64,000 nucleotides of DNA. Origin: Bacillus methanolicus (lineage in GTDB: Bacteria > Bacillota > Bacilli > Bacillales > Cytobacillaceae). Shown here in pieces: positions 16,639 to 23,731 of the stretch. How positions within the stretch are numbered: the stretch's first letter is position 1; each line of letters begins with the position of its first letter. The stretch covers positions 381,501 to 445,500 of the forward strand of contig NZ_PNFF01000001.1 in NCBI RefSeq assembly GCF_028888695.1, given 5' to 3'. The notes under the pieces are model-generated. The model saw nothing but the letters and a program-made list of their open reading frames with translations. It was not told where the DNA came from and did no database searches. The position numbers and the translations under genes were made by a program.

Positions 16639-17046
16639 TTATTTTAACATATGTTTTTGATTATGATTCTGTTCGTTTTCCCGTGGCAAAAGCTGACGGA
16701 TATGCTTTACTCTCGCCTCCATTGAAATATGCTTACTGTTTCCCACATGGAGGAGAGAAGATGAAGAAATACCGATAATGTCGATTTTGCCGACTTTGAT
16801 AATGGGATGATGGTTACATGTTTGATAGATAAATGGTTCATTAACTGGAGTAATAGGAATGGGCCGGGAGAAAACGGTGTATTCAGAAAAGTTTCCTTCA
16901 TTGCTATAATAAATTTCAGTTTCCCTATGAACAGCTAAAGCTCGGGAAAACCCGTTTATCATATTTGAATCTCCGATTTGCAAAAAAGAGGAAAAGGAAA
17001 TCGTATTGATGTTAATTCGATCCACACATGAAGTACGTTGAAACAT
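16639..17046 (-). CDS. gerPE: Spore germination protein GerPE
   Basis: A 135-residue coat protein of the GerPE family. It carries INTISFSSFLQIGDSN near the N-terminus, RALAVHRETE, a GNFSEYTVF segment, and a second GKIDIIGISSSSLLHVGNS unit near the C-terminus, so it looks like two copies of the short Ser-Ser-hydrophobic-GD motif that recurs through GerP proteins. The ATG at 17046 lies one base after the gerPD stop and gives a start similar to relatives; an ATG at 17058 overlapping gerPD is also possible and neither has a strong ribosome site. Translation is probably coupled to gerPD. It acts in coat permeability to germinants. Confidence 0.9.
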   Translation of the reverse strand: MFQRTSCVDRININTISFSSFLQIGDSNMINGFSRALAVHRETEIYYSNEGNFSEYTVFSRPIPITPVNEPFIYQTCNHHPIIKVGKIDIIGISSSSLLHVGNSKHISMEARVKHIRQLLPRENEQNHNQKHMLK

Positions 17047-17047
17047 G

Positions 17048-17230
17048 TTAGGATACATCCGGTGTTAGCGGTACAAATGGACCTATAATTAATGATTCAG
17101 GAGGTGTATCAAATGCAGCTGCCAATTGGATCGTCTGAGTATCTCCGACCATTAATAAGGAGGAACTGGAGACACCGATCACTCTTATACTGCCCACGCA
17201 AATCTCCCGATTGTGAACTTGGAAATTCAT
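17048..17230 (-). CDS. gerPD: Spore germination protein GerPD
   Basis: A 60-residue coat protein beginning MNFQVHNREICVGSIRVIG, followed by the SSSSLLMVGDTQ motif common to GerP members and a proline-rich end. The ATG overlaps the gerPC stop by four bases (ATGA), indicating coupled translation, and AAGGA lies about 11 bases upstream within gerPC. Together with GerPA, B, C, E and F it is needed for nutrient germinants to reach their inner-membrane receptors through the coat. Confidence 0.92.
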   Translation of the reverse strand: MNFQVHNREICVGSIRVIGVSSSSLLMVGDTQTIQLAAAFDTPPESLIIGPFVPLTPDVS

Positions 17231-17844
17231 TCTTTTTTCATTCCTTTCAAATTGTCTGGCAAATTTCTTAAAAAGACAAACACTCCATTCTCAATTTCTT
17301 TTTTCATCTGCGTGATTATTTTTTCCTTCCAATCTTCTTTCGATCTTTCTTCTGGTGAAATTTGTCTTAAATAAAATTCGATTCGGTTTGGAATCTGTTT
17401 CTTAATATCTTCTTTAATAAAATCAATGTATGACCCATCAATATTTACATTTAATTTCTCCTGAGTTTGCTTGATTAAAGGTTCTATTTCTGTTTCCAAG
17501 TAATGATACAAGTTATTTTCGAGTTCCATCACTGTGTGCATATGATCTTGCGGAGAAAATGAAGTGTTCACTTGTTGATTATCGACAGAAAAGTCTTCGA
17601 TTCTCTGAAGGTCAGAAGGATTTAATCCAATATTTAAGGTTCCTTCAAGAGACTCTACTTTTAACTGGTCAAATTTATATTCAATTTTATCCACTCTGAT
17701 TCCCGGTCTCTCTTTAAGTTCCGTTAATTCATGATGAATTGCTTCAATTGTTTTTTCCAGCTGGCGGATTTTCCTGTCTTGCGCTTGAATATACAGGTGC
17801 ATTTTTTGAATGTATTGATAAAACTCTTGATTCAAATAAATCAC
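17227..17844 (-). CDS. gerPC: Spore germination protein GerPC
   Basis: A 205-residue protein, the largest GerP member and the one not built on the short coat motif. The N-terminal 45 residues are strongly coiled-coil (YQYIQKMHLYIQAQDRKIRQ region and following heptads), followed by a VDKIEYKFDQLKVESLEGTLNIGL segment typical of GerPC and a helical C-terminal half. A GTG at 17844 is the likely start, with GGAG five bases upstream. It probably serves as a structural or assembly component of the GerP layer. The gene overlaps gerPD. Confidence 0.92.
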   Translation of the reverse strand: MIYLNQEFYQYIQKMHLYIQAQDRKIRQLEKTIEAIHHELTELKERPGIRVDKIEYKFDQLKVESLEGTLNIGLNPSDLQRIEDFSVDNQQVNTSFSPQDHMHTVMELENNLYHYLETEIEPLIKQTQEKLNVNIDGSYIDFIKEDIKKQIPNRIEFYLRQISPEERSKEDWKEKIITQMKKEIENGVFVFLRNLPDNLKGMKKE

Positions 17845-17880
17845 CTCGACTCCGTTGAAGACAAATAGAAATACTTATAC

Positions 17881-18099
17881 TTAAATTGGCGATACTAAAG
17901 GAACTGCAGGTGCTCCCAGGATTGGTGCCGCACCGGGCGGAATTGGTTCCGGAGCTGGACCGTTAAAGCCCCCGGTATTGTATAAATGAGAAACCGGCTT
18001 AATAATTCCTGCACTACCGATCTGCAAAACAGAAGAATTGCTGATCCCCTCAATTTTTATCAAATTGATATGGATCGATTGCTGTATATAAAAATTCAT
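17881..18099 (-). CDS. gerPB: Spore germination protein GerPB
   Basis: A 72-residue coat protein starting MNFYIQQSIHINLIKIEG, then GISNSSVLQIGSAG, the YNTGGFNGPAPEP segment and a proline/alanine-rich tail, as in GerPB of other Bacillus. The start at 18099 has GGGTGA six bases upstream; a GTG nine bases further up is less well placed. It is the second gene of the operon, 17 bases after gerPA. Confidence 0.93.
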   Translation of the reverse strand: MNFYIQQSIHINLIKIEGISNSSVLQIGSAGIIKPVSHLYNTGGFNGPAPEPIPPGAAPILGAPAVPLVSPI

Positions 18100-18116
18100 A
18101 TCAATCACCCGTTATT

Positions 18117-18338
18117 TTAAGCGTTAAAAAAATTTCCTTGATCAACAAGGTCGGTATCATATGTGTTTGTGGAACTTTGTTGATTGTATACGTATAAACC
18201 GTCTCCAGTATTAAAAGAACCAGCCCCTGCAAAGGTCTTTGCTGATGATATTGGCATCATTTTATAAACATCTCCAATGTTAAAAATAGAACTGCTCCCA
18301 ACCGAAACTACTTGCACAACCCCGACAATCGCTGGCAT
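18117..18338 (-). CDS. gerPA: Spore germination protein GerPA
   Basis: A 73-residue coat protein, first gene of the gerP operon and a paralogue of GerPF. It begins MPAIVGVVQVVSVGSSSIFNIGD, has a GAGSFNTGDG segment in the middle, and ends TYDTDLVDQGNFFNA. The ATG at 18338 follows AAGGGTGGAG and matches the family start; a longer in-frame upstream ATG is not needed. A SigK-type promoter lies about 30 bases upstream, fitting mother-cell expression late in sporulation. Confidence 0.93.
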   Translation of the reverse strand: MPAIVGVVQVVSVGSSSIFNIGDVYKMMPISSAKTFAGAGSFNTGDGLYVYNQQSSTNTYDTDLVDQGNFFNA

Positions 18339-18367
18339 GGACTCCACCCTTTTCATCATTTCTCTTA

Positions 18368-18395
18368 TATCGTATGTGACAGATAATTGAATGTG
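18368..18395 (-). promoter_or_regulatory. SigK-type promoter of gerPABCDEF
   Basis: On the minus strand CATACGATA (18376-18368) fits the SigK -10 consensus CATANNNTA, and an AC within CACA (18395-18392) lies 16 bases upstream, the expected -35 spacing. The B. subtilis gerP operon is transcribed by SigK RNA polymerase. The remaining bases up to 18632 show no gene. Confidence 0.75.
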
Positions 18396-18632
18396 ATTAA
18401 AATGCCCATGATTTCTATTACAGCAAGCTTGTTATTAATTATTGAAAAAATGATGTTTACAGTTTGAAAAACATAACGCAATGAAAACTGGAAGTCGTAC
18501 GGGAAACCCAGCATTTTGAAAATTGAAACCGCTTCATTATTAATACCAAGCCTCCCAAATGATTATAAATGAATGGATAAATAAACATAATAACAGAGTA
18601 AAAAATAAATCGGGAGGAAGTAGTGAACATTC

Positions 18633-19502
18633 ATGGAAAATAACATGCATGATGGCATTAAGGACACGATGGAGCACAAATACATACCAATGACATCATT
18701 TGCAAGCGGTCTCGGACAGGCTGTGATGCATGATCTTTACTGTTATACGAACCAGATTGTGAATGTGTGCTTTGTCGGCAGTCCTGAAAATCCAAATAAT
18801 TGGGTTTTAATTGATGCAGGTATGCCTGAATCGGCAAACCGTATTCTCGAGGCTGTAAAAGAACGGTTTGGTGAAAACAGTAGACCAAAAGCGATTGTCC
18901 TTACACACGGTCATTTTGATCATGTCGGATCATTGGTCGATTTAGTCGAAAAATGGGATGTTCCAGTATACGCCCATGAGGCGGAAATTCCTTATTTGAC
19001 CGGAAAATTGAGCTATCCTGAACCTGATGGATCGGTTGAAGGAGGATTGGTTGCAAAAATGTCGCCGTTGTTCCCGAATGAACCGATTAATCTTGGGAAC
19101 TGTGTTGAGGCAATTCCTTCAAACGGAAGTATCCCAAATATGCATGGATGGCGATGGATTCATACACCGGGCCATTCACCCGGACATATTTCCTTGTTCA
19201 GAGATGAAGACCGTTCCCTTATTGCCGGTGACGCATTTGTTACGGTGAAACAAGAGTCGCTTTATAAGGTAGTGACACAAAAGCAGGAAATCAGCGGTCC
19301 GCCGAGATACTTAACAACCGATTGGAACGCAGCGAAGGAATCCGTCAAAAAACTTGAAGCCTTAAAACCGGCAGTTGCAATTACAGGGCACGGAATGCCT
19401 ATGTCCGGTGACGAACTATCAGAAGGTCTGGAAAAAATGGTGAGAGACTTTGACCGCATAGCTATTCCTGATTATGGACGCTATGTTAATCGCAAGCATT
19501 GA
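18633..19502 (+). CDS. Metallo-beta-lactamase-fold hydrolase
   Basis: A 289-residue MBL-fold enzyme. The binuclear metal motif THGHFDHVG is present, followed downstream by HTPGHSPGH, AGDAF and TGHGMP, giving the usual His/Asp ligand set. Such enzymes are mostly hydrolases of thioesters, esters or lactones, or persulfide dioxygenases; this sequence does not fix the substrate. The ATG at 18633 is the only credible in-frame start, but the GGGAGGA site is about 15 bases upstream, which is long. It stands 81 bases before a zinc alcohol dehydrogenase, and the two may be coexpressed for detoxification of an aldehyde adduct; that is inference only. Confidence 0.85.
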   Translation: MENNMHDGIKDTMEHKYIPMTSFASGLGQAVMHDLYCYTNQIVNVCFVGSPENPNNWVLIDAGMPESANRILEAVKERFGENSRPKAIVLTHGHFDHVGSLVDLVEKWDVPVYAHEAEIPYLTGKLSYPEPDGSVEGGLVAKMSPLFPNEPINLGNCVEAIPSNGSIPNMHGWRWIHTPGHSPGHISLFRDEDRSLIAGDAFVTVKQESLYKVVTQKQEISGPPRYLTTDWNAAKESVKKLEALKPAVAITGHGMPMSGDELSEGLEKMVRDFDRIAIPDYGRYVNRKH

Positions 19503-19583
19503 TTTTCGATTAACTTGAAAAACTAGAGTAAGGCGCTTAAAACGAATGCAAAACCCAATTTATTCTTGATTGGAGTGTAAATA

Positions 19584-20717
19584 ATGAAAGCTGTAACATA
19601 TCAAGGACCAAATAATGTAGCGGTAAAGGAAGTAGAAGATGCAAAATTAGAAAAGAAAGATGATATCATCGTGAGGATCACATCGACTGCCATATGTGGG
19701 TCAGACCTTCACCTCTATCAAGGAAACAGTCCGTTGCCTGAAGGCTATATTATTGGCCACGAACCAATGGGGATTGTGGAAGAAGTCGGCCCTGAAGTGA
19801 CAAAAGTGAAAAAGGGGGACCGTGTTGTTGTCCCTTTTAATGTTGCCTGCGGCCATTGCTTTTATTGCGAACATGATATGACAAGCCAATGTGATAATGC
19901 AAATGATCATTATGATTCAGGAGGGTATTTTGGTTTTGGAGAAAAGTACGGAAACCATCCGGGCGGCCAGGCTGAATACTTAAAAGTGCCTTTTGGAAAT
20001 TACACCCCTTTTGTCATCCCGGAATCGTGTGAGCTGGAAGATGAATCCCTTCTCTTTTTATCCGACGTTTTGCCTACTGCTTGGTGGAGTGTAGAAAATG
20101 CCGATGTAAAAAAAGGCGATACCGTTATCGTTCTTGGCTGTGGACCAATTGGATTGATGACGCAAAAGTTTGCCTGGATGAAAGGCGCAAAAAGGGTAAT
20201 AGCTGTCGATTACTTGGATTACCGGTTAGACCATGCAAAACGAATGAACGATGTTGAGGTGTTTAATTTTACAAAAAATGATGACATGGGCGAGTACTTG
20301 AAGGAAATTACTCAAGGAGGCGCAGACAAGATAATTGATGCAGTCGGTATGGACGGGAAAAAAACACCTCTTGAGTTCGTAGGGCAAAAATTAAAGTTGC
20401 AAGGCGGAACCCTTAGTCCTTTAAAGATTGCTGCAAAAGCAGTAAGGAAAAACGGAACAATTCAAATTACCGGAGTATATGGCGGCAACTACAATAACTT
20501 TGAATTAGGCGCTTTATGGATAAGAAATATTACCATTAAAATGGGACAGGCACCGGTCATCCCAATTATGCCGAAGCTATTTGAAAAAATTATGAATAAA
20601 GAGTTTGATCCAAAAGAAATTATTACACACAAAATCCCTCTTGATGATGCAAGCCATGGCTATAACATCTTCAATGACCATCAAGATAATTGCATCAAGG
20701 TTGTATTAAAGCCTTAA
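19584..20717 (+). CDS. Zinc-dependent alcohol dehydrogenase (MDR family)
   Basis: A 377-residue medium-chain dehydrogenase. Catalytic zinc ligands are in AICGSDLHLYQG and GHEPMGIVEEVG; the structural-zinc cysteine cluster is CGHCFYCEHDMTSQC; the NAD(P)-binding motif is VLGCGPIGLM. The sequence resembles the glutathione-independent formaldehyde dehydrogenase-like branch (B. subtilis AdhB/YycR relatives). The likely reaction is oxidation of an alcohol or aldehyde hydrate, or the reverse. A GGAGTGTAAATA site precedes the ATG. It follows the MBL-fold gene in the same direction without a terminator between them. Confidence 0.9.
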   Translation: MKAVTYQGPNNVAVKEVEDAKLEKKDDIIVRITSTAICGSDLHLYQGNSPLPEGYIIGHEPMGIVEEVGPEVTKVKKGDRVVVPFNVACGHCFYCEHDMTSQCDNANDHYDSGGYFGFGEKYGNHPGGQAEYLKVPFGNYTPFVIPESCELEDESLLFLSDVLPTAWWSVENADVKKGDTVIVLGCGPIGLMTQKFAWMKGAKRVIAVDYLDYRLDHAKRMNDVEVFNFTKNDDMGEYLKEITQGGADKIIDAVGMDGKKTPLEFVGQKLKLQGGTLSPLKIAAKAVRKNGTIQITGVYGGNYNNFELGALWIRNITIKMGQAPVIPIMPKLFEKIMNKEFDPKEIITHKIPLDDASHGYNIFNDHQDNCIKVVLKP

Positions 20718-20840
20718 TGGATAATTGAACTATCATCTTATTCAACTTAGGGTAAGGCACTTGGCTTATTTCCGAAGATTTAACTTATTATGAACTGTCA
20801 ATTTTATAAAGATGTTTTGACAAAGCGCAAACACTATTAG

Positions 20841-20902
20841 AATTCCCGCATAGAGGATCAGTTGTACCAGAATGGGCCGATCCTAATATGCGGGAATTTT
20901 TT
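20841..20902 (+). terminator. Long two-part hairpin with T run
   Basis: AATTCCCGCATA at 20841-20852 pairs perfectly with 20887-20898, and GGATC at 20855-20859 pairs with GATCC at 20879-20883 inside it; six T follow the base of the stem. It lies 124 bases beyond the dehydrogenase stop, unusually far for a simple terminator. A TTGACA lies just upstream at about 20818, without a matching -10. It may terminate the dehydrogenase transcript or be the 3' end of a small RNA. Confidence 0.75.
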
Positions 20903-21007
20903 AAACATAAGTATAGAATAATTGACCAAATTAATAAAATTACGTAATCATAACAACAAAATCGTGTATAATATACTTTGCAGATTTTTCTGATAAGGAG
21001 ACAAACA

Positions 21008-22198
21008 ATGCCGGAAGTAAATAATGCAAATTTGAATCAAGAACGGATCCTTTCACTTGATATAATGAGAGGATTTGCGATTCTCGGAATCTTTTTAGTG
21101 AATATGATTTCTTTTCATTCTCCTTTTCTTTATATTGACCCAATGAAATGGTGGAATGATACTCTCAGCAAAGCGGCCTATTCGTTTATTGATATTTTTG
21201 CACAGGCAAGTTTTTACCCGCTGTTTTCGATGCTTTTTGGATATGGACTTGTCATCTTGATGGAACGGTCACAGCGAAAGCAAGTAAATTTTTATATGAT
21301 TGCAATAAGAAGGCTGTTTTTGCTGTTACTGATAGGAATGATCCACGCTTTTTTTATTTGGCATGGGGATATTTTGATTAATTATGGTGTTCTTGGTTTT
21401 ATTTTGTTATTGTTATTAAAATTATCGGGAAAAGGGTTAATGATCACCGGATTGCTGCTTTATGTGATTCCCAATATATTCTTAACATTGCTTCTAGCGA
21501 TCGGTATGCTGTTTGCACCGGAGGAAGAATGGTCTCCATACGATGAACAATCTGCAGCTGATTCCATTGAGGTTTACAGTCAAGGGAGTTTTACTGAGAT
21601 AACGGAACAAAGGGCGAGGGATTGGTATGAGGTAAATAACCTTGAATTTTTCTTTTTTTCGCTTACATACATTCTTCCATTGTTTATGCTTGGAGCCGGG
21701 GCAGCTAAACTAAAATGGCTGGAAAACTTTGAACGCTATAGAAAAAGGCTGTTTTTCATCATGCTCGTATCAGGGATCACGGGGATTATTATTAAAGTTC
21801 TTCCTTACTTATTTGACAGAAATATTGCAATGGACTATATACAAGATATATTTGGAGGCCCGTTATTATCCATTGCTTATGCTTTTATCATTGTCTTTCT
21901 GGTAAATCGAAAACAGACCGCTTTGTTTCTTTCACCTTTAGCAGCAGTTGGGAAAATGTCTTTAAGCAATTATTTATTCCAATCGCTCGTTTCTACGTTT
22001 ATTTTTTACAGCTACGGGCTTGGATTTTATGGGAAGATTTCTCTATTTGAAGGCACGATTCTTGCATTAGCGATTTACGTTGTTCAAGCATCTGGTAGCT
22101 TCATCTGGATGAAACATTTTTATTACGGTCCATTGGAATGGCTATGGCGAAGTTTTACTTATTTATCACTGCCGAAATGGAAACGGTTCTCGCAATAA
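21008..22198 (+). CDS. DUF418 (YeiB-like) membrane protein
   Basis: A 396-residue polytopic membrane protein. It opens with the typical RILSLDIMRGFAILGIFLVNM segment and has the conserved WHGDILINYGVLGF loop and a C-terminal DUF418 domain containing SLSNYLFQS and the GPLEWLWRSFTY end. Proteins of this type are related to acyltransferase-3-like membrane families, but their reaction is not known. The ATG at 21008 follows AAGGAG at seven bases; a TATAAT at 20967-20972 is a likely -10. About eight to ten helices can be counted. Nothing nearby fixes its function. Confidence 0.87.
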   Translation: MPEVNNANLNQERILSLDIMRGFAILGIFLVNMISFHSPFLYIDPMKWWNDTLSKAAYSFIDIFAQASFYPLFSMLFGYGLVILMERSQRKQVNFYMIAIRRLFLLLLIGMIHAFFIWHGDILINYGVLGFILLLLLKLSGKGLMITGLLLYVIPNIFLTLLLAIGMLFAPEEEWSPYDEQSAADSIEVYSQGSFTEITEQRARDWYEVNNLEFFFFSLTYILPLFMLGAGAAKLKWLENFERYRKRLFFIMLVSGITGIIIKVLPYLFDRNIAMDYIQDIFGGPLLSIAYAFIIVFLVNRKQTALFLSPLAAVGKMSLSNYLFQSLVSTFIFYSYGLGFYGKISLFEGTILALAIYVVQASGSFIWMKHFYYGPLEWLWRSFTYLSLPKWKRFSQ

Positions 22199-22234
22199 TA
22201 GATTAGTATATTATCAATAAAAAGGGGTGGACTC

Positions 22235-23146
22235 ATGAAATTTGCAACAGCTAAAGATAAGGATGGAGTATTCGTTGGGCTTTTAAATGAAGAAAATAAC
22301 AGTGTGCTTCCGCTTGGAAGGGCAGAATTAAGGCACACAGGTGAAAAGCATTTTCCGGAAACAATGATAGAGTGTATTGCTCTCGGAGAGGATTTTATTA
22401 AAAAAGTAGAAAATTTGATCGAATGGGCCAACACAAGCGGAGAAGGAAAAGAATTATATATTCCCTTAGATGAAGTTCAACTGCTTGCGCCAATTCCAAG
22501 GCCGGCTAAAAACATCTTTTGTGTAGGCAAAAATTATGCTGAGCATGCAATTGAAATGGGAAGCAAAGACGACATTCCTGAACATGTAATGGTGTTTACG
22601 AAAGCACCGACTACCGTTATTGGCCATCAAGAAAAGGTCCTTAATCATCTTGAAGTGACAAAAGAGCTTGATTATGAAGGAGAACTCGCTGTTGTCATCG
22701 GAAAGGCCGGAAAAGCAATAAAAAAAGAAGAGGCGCTTGATTATGTGTTCGGCTATACGATCATCAATGATATTACGGCAAGAGATCTTCAAAGCCGCCA
22801 CCAACAGTTTTTTATCGGAAAAAGCCTTGATACAACCTGCCCGATGGGACCTTGGCTCGTCCATAAATCAGAAATTGAAAATCCGAATCAATTAAATATT
22901 CAAACAAAAGTGAATGGGGAAATAAGACAAAACTCAAATACGAAACATTTTATCTTCCCTGTAGAGGAAATTATTTCCGTTCTTTCTGCCGGAATGACGC
23001 TCGAACCGGGTGACATTATTGCAACCGGAACACCTGCAGGGGTAGGGAAAGGCTTTAAGCCGCCAAGATTTTTGAATCCGGGTGATGTCATTGAGATCAC
23101 GATTGAAAAAATCGGAACATTAAGTAACCAAATTGCCGATGCATAA
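22235..23146 (+). CDS. yisK: YisK, fumarylacetoacetate hydrolase-family enzyme
   Basis: A 303-residue FAH-superfamily protein. An N-terminal domain of about 90 residues precedes the catalytic domain, where FCVGKNYAEHAIEMG, DYEGELAVVIGK, GYTIINDITARDLQ and GTPAGVG are visible, including the acidic metal ligands. B. subtilis YisK is reported to decarboxylate oxaloacetate and to associate with the Mbl cell-elongation machinery; length and sequence style match it. A GGGGTGG site precedes the ATG. The gene sits directly ahead of yisL as in B. subtilis. Confidence 0.93.
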   Translation: MKFATAKDKDGVFVGLLNEENNSVLPLGRAELRHTGEKHFPETMIECIALGEDFIKKVENLIEWANTSGEGKELYIPLDEVQLLAPIPRPAKNIFCVGKNYAEHAIEMGSKDDIPEHVMVFTKAPTTVIGHQEKVLNHLEVTKELDYEGELAVVIGKAGKAIKKEEALDYVFGYTIINDITARDLQSRHQQFFIGKSLDTTCPMGPWLVHKSEIENPNQLNIQTKVNGEIRQNSNTKHFIFPVEEIISVLSAGMTLEPGDIIATGTPAGVGKGFKPPRFLNPGDVIEITIEKIGTLSNQIADA

Positions 23147-23232
23147 TGAACGGGAATTCACTCTATATTTTTGGGTTTTTTCATGACAATATGATATGAT
23201 GAGAACGAATGATACATAAGGAGGCTATGCCG

Positions 23233-23589
23233 GTGACACACGCCCATATTACTGCCTGGTTTTTAGCAATTGTCTTATTTTTTATTGCGCTGGGTCTTCA
23301 TAAAAGCGGAAAAGCTAAAGGATTTAGAGTCGTGCAGATGATTTTAAGAGTATTTTATATTCTCATTATCATTACTGGCGTATGGATGTTAGCTAGTATT
23401 TCCAATATCAGCTTGCTCTATGTCCTGAAGTCTGCGGTCGGGCTATGGGTAATTGCCATGCTTGAACTGATTTTAATCAAAACAAACAAACAACAAAAAA
23501 CCTCGTCTTTATGGATCCAATTTGCAGTTGCTTTCTTGCTTGCCCTGTATTTAGGATTTAAGCTGCCGTTAGGATTTCATTTTTTCTAA
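23233..23589 (+). CDS. yisL: YisL family (UPF0344) membrane protein
   Basis: A 118-residue protein with four membrane helices, matching YisL in length and in its THAHITAW start. The GTG at 23233 is chosen because AAGGAGG ends eight bases before it; an ATG at 23227 is only two bases from the site. The segments GLHKSGKAKG and MILRVFYILIIITG are characteristic. Its role is unknown. A TATGAT stretch about 30 bases upstream is a possible -10. Confidence 0.92.
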   Translation: MTHAHITAWFLAIVLFFIALGLHKSGKAKGFRVVQMILRVFYILIIITGVWMLASISNISLLYVLKSAVGLWVIAMLELILIKTNKQQKTSSLWIQFAVAFLLALYLGFKLPLGFHFF

Positions 23590-23615
23590 AAAACTTATAA
23601 TTTGACATGATTCTC

Positions 23616-23645
23616 AAAAAGCTGCCAAATTGGTGGCTTTTTTTC
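23616..23645 (+). terminator. Terminator of yisL
   Basis: AAAAAGCTGCCA and TGGTGGCTTTTT form a stem with two G-T pairs, followed by more T. Confidence 0.85.
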
Positions 23646-23731
23646 TATGTTTTTCGTTTAAACAACAATATATTTTGTGGTATTTTTAACATAAAAGGTT
23701 ATAAATTTCTAAAACTACCAATGGTGATCAT

